Assembly (NCBI GenBank): GCA_022393335.1
Contig: JAJEKB010021159.1
Span: forward strand, 124,001 to 188,000
Direction of reading: 5' to 3'
Length of the DNA stretch: 64,000 nt
From: Macrotrachela quadricornifera
Taxonomy: Eukaryota > Rotifera > Eurotatoria > Philodinida > Philodinidae
The notes beneath the pieces are model-generated. The model saw nothing but the letters and a program-made list of their open reading frames with translations. It did no database searches and was not told the origin of the DNA. The position numbers and the translations under genes are program-made. Below, one piece after another: positions 47,401 to 59,350 of this stretch (its first letter is position 1; every line of letters begins with the position of its first letter).

Positions 47401-47710
47401 TATTAAATTCACGATTTTTGGACGTTTCCGTAACTTTTTGATCCATAGATTGAGTCGATGGAAAGAAAATATGATTGAGTTCTCTGTGAACCTTATCATG
47501 AGCAATTGTTACAGCACCTTGTAAATTATTAAACACATGTCTGGCAAGATCAGTCACCTGTTTATGAAATCTTTGGCATCTAATGATTGCAGATTCCGCG
47601 TAATGTAAAGCCGCTTGATATTTTCGTAGCTCTTCGGCTGATATTGATTCAAATGCAACTCTTTGCTCTTTGTCAAAACGTTGTAAGCAGAAAGCGAGAT
47701 CATCATCCAT
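44407..47710 (-). CDS. Protein with C-terminal PARP-like (H-Y-E) ADP-ribosyltransferase domain
   Basis: Proposed exons 47274-47710, 46767-46994, 45569-45918 and 44407-45044; frame holds across all junctions and gives 550 residues. The N-terminal 220 residues are mostly helical and charged (FDKEQRVAFESISAEELRKY; later DANRQYFESIQQDKKRFEHE). The middle (about 222-338) is unrecognised. The C-terminal domain (about 390-540) reads YHIVYHGTK (His 417), LNVYLSPSIEYSAHPRYA (Tyr 446) and NNELEWVVP (E513/E515). This is the H-Y-E pattern and strand order of PARP-type folds, close to domains seen in NEURL4-like and invertebrate proteins. ADP-ribosyl transfer is inferred, and a non-catalytic NAD fold is possible. 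The donor GTGCGT at the end of exon 1 is the weakest junction: an alternative frame there also looks coding-like. An 848-bp intron (45919-46766) could hide a small exon. Confidence 0.68.
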
Positions 47711-50700
47711 TGTTACTTACTAAGTAGATGTGTTACTTTATCGTTATGGATGTTTATACTAGAGGAAAAATATAAATAAAAACTTTATATTTGAAAAATA
47801 AAGTTAAGCGAAATCTGAAGATTTATAAAATACAGAATAAAGATTTTAGAAGATCATTAGGTTTTGAGAGATAATGCTAATAAAAATTCTTATCCTTATA
47901 AAATAAAGATGAACAAAATCTTTATGTTTCGAAACAAATCAAATATAAAAATAAACAGCAGCTGACAGGATTCATTTTGTCGGGATTTATTGGAACTCAT
48001 TTATAAGCTGCTAAATATACTGAGATAGATCTCAGATAGTTCTTGAATAAATGTATATGATGTGGATGACGGCACATGTATGGGCGTGGGTAGGATTGAA
48101 TATGATGATAACTAATAACGCCTCAATAAATGAATAATTTCCATAGAACGAGTAAATTAAGAAAAAATAAGTTCAGGTAGTCAATTAGAATAAAGATATT
48201 CCAAAATTCTTAAATCTTTATTTTATAGTAATAGCGATTTTATTTATATCTGTTTATTAAAGTAAAAATAGACTAACATCCCTGTTACCATAAAATTGAA
48301 TTAATGGCATCGAAACGCATACGATTCCATTCACTACTTTCGCATTTAATCTGAAAAGAATGTTAAAGGATTGCTTAGGTTTCTCTGATGAAGGGAACAA
48401 TCTTGAGGGTGTGGGTGACAACAGAGACTTGCTTATAGCAACACTTTCATTTCCACACTCGTCTATCTAAAGTTCGAAGCAGATTGAAGACTAAGTAAGC
48501 GTTAGAAGTATCTAGGATGAAGGGTTTGCTACCTCTATAGGCTCCTAATTATTTTCACGTGTTCATTTCAACGCTTAAAATAGTAAACGGAATAAGAAAG
48601 ATTACGCTCGAAATGTGTTTATTATCGTCTATGATTAATGTTGTGAACGTACATTATACCAGCCAAAGGAACTGGAGAAAGCTAACCTTCAGAACACACT
48701 CATAGTTCTCTGTTATGGTCATGTCAACGCTGCAGTTCTGAAAAGCAAATTTGGAATATGAATACTTGTGTGAGGAAAACGATCTAAATATTCATTGAGC
48801 AACCCACAACACGCCTTTGATCAATCGCATTATTGGTGTCAATTCGAAACGTATATGAAAACGCGTGAAATGTAGACTTCCGGATGCTGAAAACGCACAC
48901 GAGATAGAGTGAAGACGAAAATGCTCACTCAAGTAGGTTTTAGAACGTTTTTAGGTTCAGATGTATATTGAAGAAAAAGTTTTGACCACGGACAGGCATG
49001 ATTTTCAAACATCATGGATATTACTGAGTCTATTTTCTATGACAGGGATTTTAATATGTAGAAAATAAGACTTCTGAATGTTTTCACGCTTCTTCATAGA
49101 ATCAGGTATGTTTGAAATATTCCATCAGCATTTTGTTTATGAAAATGGCGACTGCAACGCAAAGATCACGCACTTTTGCTTGTGTAAGCGATCATTTCAG
49201 CAATTTGGAAAAAAATCACTCTTCGGCATATTTGACGAGTAAAACCACGATAATATGTTGGATCGACATATTCTAACTACATTTAGATTGAGAAGCTGGC
49301 AGTTCTCTATGTTTGCACAACCAACTGATCTCACACGCGTTTGAGCGCTCATTATCTGATTATTTGCAGCGTGAACGCGCGTTTTCGACAATTTGTGTCT
49401 GCTTGGGTTAACCCAACAATCTGTTGGACAAAGTACGATTATGTTTCTTTATAACCTCACTTTTTGATTTAAAACAATTAAAAAATTTTCACTCCTTCAC
49501 TTAAATATTTTATGTTAGCGCTATCCAAAAGAGGTGGGATCGATTTGGTTCGAAAGAACCATAAACCGGTCCCCCTCTGCTATCTAATGACGTCTAGCCT
49601 AAGTGACCATGAATTTTAATTTGTCTGGACTAAACTTCAGTTCTAAGAGTCCTTTGCCATCCTAGTCGTATCCGACAGGAGATGATACATTTATCGAACA
49701 GTTCGAAATAGGAAAATAATCACTAAATAACTTACCTCAATGAAATTTTAACTGAAGAAAGACTCTTTTCGTGTATGTTCCAATAAGAGACAATCTAAAA
49801 CAGATTCTATGATGAATAATATCACTGATAAATCATGATAACACTGAAAAGGAAAGAAAAGAAATGAAGACGATGATGTGTGATGGGTCGATTTTGTCTT
49901 TCTTCCAACATTGTTATTCTCTCCATCATCTTTTGTAGGATCTCTGATGAGTTTGAGATGTATGCGAAGCAAATAATTTCTGAAAATATCACTTTAATTA
50001 GATTCATACAAGTCAATCAGCAGTATTCGTTTGTTGCCTAAGATATAACCTATAACGATAATATATAATTTGAAAAAGATAAACACAAATATGGTAGAAG
50101 AAAAAAATAACGATATGTTACATTCTATTTGATCTCGTCTATAGTATATCATAACACGTTTTTCTCTTATCTACAATGTTTGCCTTTCTTCATGATTCGT
50201 AGTAATGAAGTAGAAATGGTTTGGATAGTTTGTTTATGTCTGTGATGGTATTAGTCGGATATGTCGACATACACGTTTTTTTCTTTTTTCTTTTCTTTTC
50301 TTCTGTCATATGAATGATATATATGGCACACATATATAGGATTTTTTCCTTTCTTTTTCTCCATCTCGTTATTTTCCAAGCGTTCTCTTTTGATAGTATT
50401 TAGATGTTTTCCCTTTTCGTTTATATTTCTTTGGATTTTCCCTGATCTCTTACTATATATGTTTCGATAGTTTTGGAAAATAAACGGACATTTCTAGTTT
50501 CAATCAGATTGATCGATTCGCACGTTAACACAATATACTACAACAATTTCATTGGTCTAATAAATAGCGGCAATTTTTGTAAATTTACTTTGTTTAAATA
50601 TTTTCACTTGAAGTTTGAACTGTGATAAAATGGATCCTAGCATTTTAGAAATCAACTTAATTTACTCAATTGAAGGTTCAATAATTGAATTTGCATAGAA

Positions 50701-50825
50701 CCATGGTTTGCTTTTGAACAATCAATCTATAGAAAATGCACAACAACCAATTGATAAATCAAATCCATTATACATTACAAAACTAATTTTAATAATTTCT
50801 TTCTTTCATATAAGCAAATGTGTCA
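47711..50825. other. Long intergenic region
   Basis: About 3.1 kb with no supportable gene. The part at 48300-49740 is less AT-rich than average but shows only short frames. At 49820-50016 a minus-strand frame has a coil-like piece (KMMERITMLEERQNRP) without splice or homology support. Confidence 0.35.
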
Positions 50826-51776
50826 GGTGGCGCAGATTAAATAGACCTCTCAGTACTTTGCATTTTTTTTACTTATAATTTGGCATAAACAAAAAGGTTT
50901 TTTTATGGAAAGATTCCTTGTCAAATTCTCTACAAAAGGTACAGATTGTTATTATCTCAAATAGGTTTCATTATTTTGTGACACGCGATGTAATCTATAT
51001 GTACCAAAAACACAACTTTTAAACAAGAATTTTTCAATAGACAGTTCTACGAGAAGTCAAGTAAGAAAGACGCAAAATATTCAGAAAGCTTTTTTTCATA
51101 GGAGAGTTTTTGTAGAGCTTTTATTTGCTGATTGTTTTGATAAAAAGTTTTTTTGAATTTCATTGACGAATGACGATGTTATAATCACAATACTAAACCA
51201 GCGTCGAATGCTATTGTTTCTGGTGAGCAAGCATGAAAAGTCAATTCATATAACTCAAAACAGTTGTATTGTGGAGATATATGAGATGGTAAGTTTTGTA
51301 GAGAAAAGTTTGCCCTACAAAATCCGCTAGGCGATTTTTCAGATATACTTAAATACTATGAATAAATATCATTAGAACATTAGAAGGAGTATTTTCCCTA
51401 AAAACAAGAGATATCATTTCTTTTATCTTATATAATGTTATATCGAAATTTTTTCAAGTGTTCCAATGTATTTGATAATTCGACTATACTATGTTGTAGA
51501 GCAAAATTCCTTCTACAAAACCTATTGAGTTACATTTCTCCATACTAAGAGATATGCTACTTCTATCAAAACTTCTCCTTTGAAAGTTGTGTTTTGGGCA
51601 CATATAGATTACATCGCGTGTCACAAAATAATAAACCTATTTGAGATAATAACAATCTGTACCTTTTGTAGAGAATTTGACATGGAATCTTTCTATAAAA
51701 AAAACTTTTCTGTTTATACTGAATTATAAATAAAAAAAATGCAAAATACTGAGAGGTCCATTTAATCTGCGCCATC
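50826..51776. mobile_element. TIR element (GGTGGCGCAGATTAAAT ends), about 950 bp
   Basis: The left terminus GGTGGCGCAGATTAAATAGA and the inverted right terminus (reverse complement GGATGGCGCAGATTAAATGG) start TIRs of roughly 200 bp. Both arms contain CTCAGTACTTTGCAT-like, GGTACAGATTGTTATTATCT and CACGCGATGTAATCTATATG stretches. No transposase. The target duplication is unclear. Confidence 0.75.
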
Positions 51777-53570
51777 CAATAGGCTAGGAACAAGTAAATG
51801 TCAAGGCAAATGTTATATCACTACTTATAATGATTTCAACTCGAAAAAAGAACAATTGAGCTACCTTTTCTCATTTATTTATATGCCATTAGAAAGAGAC
51901 ATAAACGAGCTTCAATTTGATATATAAATTGACTAAGTATAAGGATGAATGAGCGAAGCAACAATCATCAAAACAAGCCCTACCTTATTGTTTTCTTATG
52001 CCATCTAAGATAGAGAAAAGAATGAAAAGTAAATGGAGTCGTGTACAAAGTGGAATGCATCAAATTGTGTAATTTCAATAGAAATAAACTTCTGGCATTA
52101 AATCTGATAAAATTGGAAAGACAAGGTTAAATTCTGAGGAAGGGGGCGATCATGCCTCTTAATGCCCTCCCCCCTTCATTCGTGTTCAATTGAATGCTAT
52201 GAAAAAACTCTTTTAACACATTCATCACGATGTGAGCCATTGGTGACTTATGGTATACTTTATAAGAAAAATAACAAAAAACAGTTTCTCTTTTTTCATT
52301 TTTCCTTTGTAGTGGATGCTATATATTTCCTCATTCGCTCCGTCTTGTTCAGTATTCGAATCCTTTATTACATTGTGTAATGCTTTTCATTGAAACAATC
52401 AAAAATATGAATTATAATCAGAACAGAAAGTTTTCATCCTCTTCGTTTTTGTTCCACTTGTTTCTCTTGGTTGTTGATACAAGTGATTCACATTATAATA
52501 GAATTTCATCATGAAGTATCATTTGTTTTTATAAACTCGAAAGAGAAGAGTCAAAGATAAAGCTGCAAAAAGAATGCAAAAGAAACAATCGAAACTGCAT
52601 TTCGTTTATCTCGTTTCTACTGCGCAGCACATAAGAGAGAGAAAGATAATTTTAAGTAGCTATTCTGTTTGACATGAAAAAGGATTGCATATGTAATATT
52701 ATAAACAAAAAGACCAATAAATACGTTTATCAAGAGACGAATGTACACGAAAATGCATCTATGAAAGCTATTTTCGAAGACAATTGAATCATGATAGATG
52801 TGTGAATTAGTTTGAATGTAGTAGCATGAGGTTTTATTAATTATTTCAGTTTAAATGATAAAGTGATTTCGAGCCTCATTGAGCATTTTAAAGAAAATAT
52901 TGGAAACTAAATTACTTTTGAATAGTTTAACATATACTTCTAAAATTTACAATATCGGTATTAAGAATTATTATCCTTCTTGTTTGTCTTTACTTCTAAC
53001 GATTTCCGATTATTTCTATTCATTTTTTGAAAGTTTTATCCCAAAAAGAAACTGTACGTGTTGAGAGCAGTCGACAAATAATGCTGATTCCAAATATCTC
53101 ATGTTTCACAAAACAAATTAAATAATAATTTTAGTTTTTTTCTCATTACAACAGCATAAAACGTTGGATTTTCTCTGTTAGAACATGAATAACAAGAAAA
53201 ACAAAGTTTTTATTCATTTTCTTTTCTTTTCTTTTCTTACTAGTCTGCTTGCATTCGAATTACAACCAACAGAATCACAAAACACAACGAAAGATAAGCA
53301 TAGTAAGAATGTAAAAAAAATTCTATCGTTGCAAGCGTGCATAGAAAAGAAATGTAACTAAGGGTGACACTTTAACTGTACACTTTAAATATTAAAGTAA
53401 TTAAAGTTTTAAGTCCCACTTTAAATTTTAAAAAATTTAAAGTCAAAGTTAATTTTAACTACAAAAAAAGTTTTTCTTAAAGCTTCATAAAAGTGAATGA
53501 AGCTTTATGAAAGTGCTCATAACTTTTCATGTACTGCGTATATATTGAAGGTCTTCTTGAGTTATCAATA
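51777..53570. other. Intergenic region
   Basis: About 1.8 kb with no recognised gene. From about 53361 it carries a duplicated version of the foldback terminus described next (GGGTGACACTTTAACTGTAC). Confidence 0.4.
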
Positions 53571-54013
53571 AGGGTGATACTTTAGATTTTACGCTTTAAT
53601 TCAAGTCCAAATTTTACAGTCGATAAGGACTACCTTAGATCTTTAAGCATTATAGTACCTAAGTATCTATTGGAAAGTATCGGTCGCTGCGTCTGCTTTT
53701 CTATTAGTCGAAAAACTGATCAATCAGATAGCATCAAATTGTAATTCGTCTATTTTATGGATAACCGTGGGTGATTCTATGAGAAATTATAACTCCAAAT
53801 TGGCTCGAACACCACTATGATCCATCCCATGTCGACGCGAACGCCAATAGAATGCGTTCGAAACGTACGAACCCATGAAAACACGTTCGTAACGCGTTCG
53901 GAATGCGTTCGGTAGCGTTCGTCTGTTCAGAACGCGTTTATATTAGTTCGTGTCCTCTTTGTAGAGGCCATGACCAGAATGAAATGAAAAATGGTGGTAA
54001 TAAGAAACTGTAT

Positions 54014-54016
<3 letters not shown>

Positions 54017-54050
<34 letters not shown>
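54017..54050. repeat. (AT)n microsatellite
   Basis: About 34 bp of uninterrupted TA dinucleotides inside the foldback element. Confidence 0.9.
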
Positions 54051-54886
54051 GACAACGCCATTAAATAAATATATATACCTAATGGTGTTGTCGTTGTATA
54101 TTAAAGATTTGTTCGAAAAAAAAATAATAAAATTTTTCTAAAAAGAAAACCTAACAAAACTTTTCTAAAGAAATCTAGTAAACATTTTTCTATAAAATAT
54201 TGGAAGCTCATAAAATAATTATGCTATACTTTTAGACAAATTTTTATTTTGTTTTTATTGTTTCTTTGGTCATATAAACAAATAGCCAACTTATTAAATG
54301 AATAAACTTAATAATTTAATTTCTTTTCAAGGTGATCGTTTCATCACTTATCGTACATATTTACCATTATCCACCAACATTCATTAAAATCCTTTTTATT
54401 TTTAGGACGTCAATTGAAAAAAAAGCAAAATTTAAGATTTCGACGAATATTAATGAGGTCTCGTTCTTTAACACAAGAAATTTTTTTAAATCATGTGCGT
54501 ATTTTTTTGTTTTGTATAATTATTTATTATTATTATTTTCACATTTCATATAGTATTAATGAGAATTTTATTGATTTCATTCAATTCTGATCGTTTTTAG
54601 AGCTCAAAATCAAATGAAAACAAATACAAGAACAGCTTCTGGCGATAATAGTGAATGAATAGCTTCTACGGGTAACATTTTCTAAAAATTTAATTAAATC
54701 TTGTTGAAAAAGTATTTTTTATTTATTTTTTTTTAATCGTAAAAATGTATTACACTGAAATTAGTTAAACTTTGATTTTTTTCAAATTTGTGTTTTTCCT
54801 ATCCTTCTTTCAGCAACTGTTAGTTCGAACCGTGATAGTTATGTTGATTTTTTTCGTTGTGAACTTTGTATCTTTTCTATATAGAG

Positions 54887-55554
54887 AAAAATAAGTGGAC
54901 AAATTCTATATATCGAACTTAATTTTAATGTTAATTTTTGATATTTCGATCTATTAAATGATCATTGTCAAGAAATACAGCCAAGTACTATAGATGAATA
55001 ACAAGTATCATCTAATCCTAACTATATATAATTGAAGCTCAAAACATCACGAGAAATAGATAACTAAATTAATTATAATAATTATAGAGAGCAATAATTT
55101 CTATATTGTAAAAGATAAGTGCACAAATTTTATTTATCGAATTTAATTTTAATGTTAATTTTCGACATTTTGATCTATTAAGTGATCATTATTAAGAAAC
55201 ACAACTAAGTACTGTAGATGAATAACAAATACCAAGTTGTGTTTCTTAATAATGATCACTTAATAGATCAAAATGTCGAAAATTAACATTAAAATTAAAT
55301 TCGATAAATAAAATTTGTGCACTTATCTTTTACAATATAGAAATTATTGCTCTCTATAATTATTATAATTAATTTAGTTATCTATTTCTCGTGATGTTTT
55401 GAGCTTCAATTATATATAGTTAGGATTAGATGATACTTGTTATTCATCTATAGTACTTGGCTGTATTTCTTGACAATGATCATTTAATAGATCGAAATAT
55501 CAAAAATTAACATTAAAATTAAGTTCGATATATAGAATTTGTCCACTTATTTTT
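54887..55554. repeat. Palindrome, two 320-bp arms with a 28-bp spacer, identical by eye
   Basis: The left arm 54887-55206 and right arm 55235-55554 are exact reverse complements as far as I can trace by eye; identity breaks at both outer ends and at the spacer. Each arm contains two direct copies of a roughly 120-bp unit (TAAGTG[G/C]ACAAATT... to ...AGATGAATAACAA). Confidence 0.85.
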
Positions 55555-56447
55555 TACAATATAGAAATTATTGTTCTTTATAATACTTATATTTAATGCA
55601 TTTGCGTCTTTTGTTTTTTCGTTTTTTTTTTCTTATTTTGTCGATCTATTACTACTTCTATGTTTTGTTATACTTAAAGGTCTTTCGCAATCAAGTAATA
55701 TTGTTTATTTGAACCTTTTGTATTATGTTATTATTACTGAAATAAATGGCACACAATGAAAGTAAAGAAGCTTCTTGTATTTAGGAAGAAACTGATTGAT
55801 GTAGTGAATAAGCCAATAATATATGAGCGTTCGTGACGAAAATAAACGTCATGGCGAACGCGTTCGGAACGGTTAAAGAACGCGTTCGGAACGGTTAGCG
55901 AACGCGTTCCGAACGTACGAACATGTTCCGATCTACTTGTTCCAAACGCGTTCACGACCTACGTTTAGAACGCATTCTATTGGTGTTCGCCTCGACATGG
56001 GATTCTTATCTTCATGGAGAAAAAACGTCTCAAAATCTGATTGGCTGAAACTTTTTTGTAACAGTCAATCACATTGCAGGAAATGTTAACTCTCTTATTT
56101 CAGCTCGCAACATGGTTTTATTCGAGCCAATTTAAGGTTATCAAGGATGCTCTACAAAAGTTCTCACAGAATCTCTCACGGTTATCAATGTAACAAGCGC
56201 GTTACAATTTCTTCTAATCTGATTGACCAGTTTTTCGGCTAATAGAAAAGTGGACGCAGCGACCAGTAATTTTCGATAGATACTTAGATACTATAAAGCT
56301 TAAAGAGCTAAGGTAGTCCTTACCGACTGTAAAAGTTGGACTTTAATTAAAGTTTAAAGTCTAAAGTGCCACCTCTAAGCGTAACTATTCATTGCCATAT
56401 TTCTTTTTTTATGCTTTCATTATTTTCAACCGTTATCTTCGATATAA

Positions 56448-58733
56448 ATGGCACAAGTAAAAGAAATAAACAATAAGATAACTTCAACTGTCGATCATTC
56501 TGTATCATTTTTAACAAAAACTCATCAAAACAAAGAAAGTACAACACTTCTATGGTTTGATCCAAATATTGGAACAACAGAAGATACAAAAGTTACACAA
56601 GAAAAATTGCGTAGTATTAATGATTTTGTGACATTTCACACTGATCCCGATGAATGTGTTACATTTATTCAATCAATTAAAAAAGAAAAAATTTTCTTAA
56701 TAACATCAGGTGCAAAAGCATCTCAACTTCTACCTCTTGTTTCTAAACTTAGTCAAATTGATAGTATCTTTATATTTTGTATGAAAAAAGAAAGATATGA
56801 ATATTTAATTGGTCAATTTTCCAAAATAATTGGTATTTATATTAATTTGAATGAACTTTGTTCATCTATTCGACAACAAATAGCTCTTTTTGATAAACAA
56901 TTAGAAACATTCAGTGCCTTTGATCATCATCAATGTTCAACAAAAGATCTTTCAAAACAATCGGCAGAGTTTCTTTGGTTTCAACTTTTTCATCATATGA
57001 TTATTCGTCTTCCATCGACTCAACAAGCAAAAGAACGAATGATTGATACATGTCGACATTATTATCGTGGAAATCCAAAAGAATTAAATTTAATTAATCA
57101 ATTTGAAAAAGAATATCGTTCAGAAGATGCTATTCGATGGTATTCAAAACAATCATTCGTTTATAATTTAGTTAACAAAGCATTAAGAACTGAAGATTTT
57201 GATCAACTTCAAACATTTCGTTTTTTTATTGGTGATCTATCAAAAAGTCTTGCTTATGAACATGAAAAATTTCTTTCATCAAATGAAACAATTTTAACTG
57301 TTTATCGAGGAGCAAAATTAGATAAAAAAGAGTTCGAAAAATTAAAAGAAAATCAAGGAAAAATTATTTCTACTAATGGATATTTATCAACTAGTCGATC
57401 TCGATCAAATGCAATTACATTTGCAAAATCATCAACAAAACGAACGGATGTTATTCAAGTTGTCTTTGAAATTAAATGTGATATTCAACAACTTGGAAAA
57501 AGTGTTATCTATGCTGATATTACTCATTTAAGTGAATATCCAAAAGAACAAGAAATTCTCTTTGATTTAAATGCATCATTTCGGCTCGATTCTATTGAAG
57601 AACAAAATTCAATTCATTTAATTCATATGAGTGCATCCAATGAAGGAGAAAAAATTACAAAAGATTATATTAATTTAACAGAAAAAGAAACAGAAGAAAA
57701 AAGTGTTGTTATTGTATTTGGACGATTAATGTGTTATCTAGGTCAATATGATCAATCACAAAAATATTTCGAAGAATTATTAAAAAATCCTAATGGAGAA
57801 GATATTGCTTGGATTGAATTTAGTATTGGTCAAACACTTGATTATAAAGCTCAATGGGAACAAGCGAAAATATATTATGATCGAGCTTATAATCGAATGA
57901 TGAAGGAAGAACCAGTACGAATAAAAGATGCAGCTCAAGTACTCAATAATATTGGTGGAATATTCTATCGACAAGGAGATTATTCTAAAGCTCTCAAATA
58001 TCATCAACAAGTATTAAAAATTCGTGAAGAATATTGTCCATCTAACTATGCTGCAATTGCTGCAAGTCTTAACTATATCGGTCTTCTTCTTGATTGTCAA
58101 GGACGATACGACGAATCTTTAGATTATCATATGCGCGCATTAAACCTTCGTGAAAAATTCTATTCATCTAATCATATTGATGTTGCTGCGAGTATTAACA
58201 ATATTGGTCATACTCTGCATCATCAACAAAAGTATGATGAAGCTTTGAAATATTGTCAACGAGCATTAAAAATGCGCGAAAGTTTTTATCCTTTTGGTCA
58301 TATCGATATTGCTAAGAGTCTTCATACTATTGGTGTAATTCTTGAACAACAACAAAAAATCGATGAATCTCTAGAATATCATCAACGAGCACTAATAATG
58401 CGCGAAAAATTGTTTCCACCTGGCCATTCTCATATTGCTTTAAGTTTAAATAATATTGGTTCTGTTCTTAGTCATAAAGGACAACACAATGAAGCATTAG
58501 AGTACTGTCAAAAAGCATTGAATATGCTTGAGAAATTCTTTCCATCTGGTCACATGGATATTGGTCATGTATTGAATACCATTGGACACTGTTATGAAAA
58601 TCAAAACAAGAAATCAATGGCATTAGACTCTTATCAACAAGCATTGACCTTATATGAGACATTGCTTCCTCCTAATCATCCTATTCTTACCAAAACTAAG
58701 AATAATATTCGTCGTGTCACTAGAAAACACTAA
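56448..58733 (+). CDS. ADP-ribosyltransferase (R-S-E class) with TPR domain, gene 2
   Basis: Intact intronless 761-residue frame. Domain order: an N-terminal alpha/beta module (about 28-145: TLLWFDPN, IFLITSGAKA, SIFIFCMKK) shared with ART gene 1; an ART domain with VYRG (Arg 287), YLSTSRS (STS 314-316) and KEQEILF (E367-Q-E369); then about seven 42-residue TPRs of kinesin-light-chain type from about 415 to 755 (for example YSKALKYHQQVLKIREEYCP and YDEALKYCQRALKMRESFYP). The R, STS and ExE residues are complete, consistent with Arg-directed mono-ADP-ribosylation using NAD; the TPR array would bind the target. There is no signal peptide, so it is probably cytosolic. The right arm of the foldback element ends about 75 bp upstream of the start codon and may carry promoter sequence. 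ART-TPR fusions are, as I recall, greatly expanded in bdelloids. Confidence 0.9.
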   Translation: MAQVKEINNKITSTVDHSVSFLTKTHQNKESTTLLWFDPNIGTTEDTKVTQEKLRSINDFVTFHTDPDECVTFIQSIKKEKIFLITSGAKASQLLPLVSKLSQIDSIFIFCMKKERYEYLIGQFSKIIGIYINLNELCSSIRQQIALFDKQLETFSAFDHHQCSTKDLSKQSAEFLWFQLFHHMIIRLPSTQQAKERMIDTCRHYYRGNPKELNLINQFEKEYRSEDAIRWYSKQSFVYNLVNKALRTEDFDQLQTFRFFIGDLSKSLAYEHEKFLSSNETILTVYRGAKLDKKEFEKLKENQGKIISTNGYLSTSRSRSNAITFAKSSTKRTDVIQVVFEIKCDIQQLGKSVIYADITHLSEYPKEQEILFDLNASFRLDSIEEQNSIHLIHMSASNEGEKITKDYINLTEKETEEKSVVIVFGRLMCYLGQYDQSQKYFEELLKNPNGEDIAWIEFSIGQTLDYKAQWEQAKIYYDRAYNRMMKEEPVRIKDAAQVLNNIGGIFYRQGDYSKALKYHQQVLKIREEYCPSNYAAIAASLNYIGLLLDCQGRYDESLDYHMRALNLREKFYSSNHIDVAASINNIGHTLHHQQKYDEALKYCQRALKMRESFYPFGHIDIAKSLHTIGVILEQQQKIDESLEYHQRALIMREKLFPPGHSHIALSLNNIGSVLSHKGQHNEALEYCQKALNMLEKFFPSGHMDIGHVLNTIGHCYENQNKKSMALDSYQQALTLYETLLPPNHPILTKTKNNIRRVTRKH

Positions 58734-59350
58734 AATTATATAATAATCTTTCATGAAAAAAACAACATGATTGCATGCGTAGTATAAATGTGCTGGCTTT
58801 TTGAGCAGAGCATCTTGTGCAAAAGATTGATACCCTTTGGAAAGATCCGTCTGTTACACAATGGTAGATAATAACGATCAGTGGAAAAGTTTTGAAGAGT
58901 ATTATAGCTGCTTCGACTTGCATATGAGAACGAGATAGTATAAGAATGATAGATTTATTATTACATGTCTTATTATATTCAACACATTTATAAACATTAG
59001 AAAAATCTTTATATGTTATGCGCACTTGATTGTATCTATCAACTAAAGCTGTTTTAAAGAAAGAATCCTATAAAATCTACTTTTCATTGTTTTACATTAT
59101 CTTCTAGCTCTTGGTGAAGGATTCATTCGCTGTATTAGTACACATTCCCATAAGTTTTCACATCGGTTTCGCATTGGTAGAATGTTGTATGTAGTCGCCA
59201 TATCAAGTTTTTACAGTATACAAGTATTAATTACATAAGGATATCTAAAATATTGTTACCACTACTTTTGGATATTCCTATGTATTAAAAATATTTTTCA
59301 TTTGTGAAAAAAACTTTGAAAATAAAAATAACGTAAACTAATCAATTATC
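58734..59350. other. Convergent intergenic spacer
   Basis: About 600 bp between the 3' ends of ART gene 2 (plus) and the 819-residue protein gene (minus). Nothing recognisable. Confidence 0.4.

Larger units (their letters stand above)
53571..56372. mobile_element. Foldback element with GAACGCGTTCG subterminal repeats and a large central palindrome
   Basis: The left terminus (GGGTGATACTTTAGATTTTA, then AAGGACTACCTTAGATCTTTAAGC and GGTCGCTGCGTC) is mirrored at the right (reverse complement AGGTGGCACTTTAGACTTTA, then AAGGACTACCTTAGCTCTTTAAGC). Both arms continue inward to clusters of the palindrome CGAACGCGTTCG and variants (about 53840-53935 and 55855-55975), next to CCCATGTCGA and CCAATAGAATGCGTTC. 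An inner palindrome occupies 54887-55554. No transposase frame. Subterminal arrays of a short palindrome are usual transposase-binding sites in hAT- or Mu-like elements; membership is not proven. Confidence 0.8.

Noticed and set aside
49551..49580. tRNA-like GGTTCGAA B-box
   Set aside because: No matching A-box or cloverleaf could be formed around it; no tRNA or rRNA gene was seen anywhere in the window.
49822..50016. Minus-strand frame with KMMERITMLEERQNRP
   Set aside because: Short, no homologue recalled, no splice partners and overlapping another open frame; left as intergenic.
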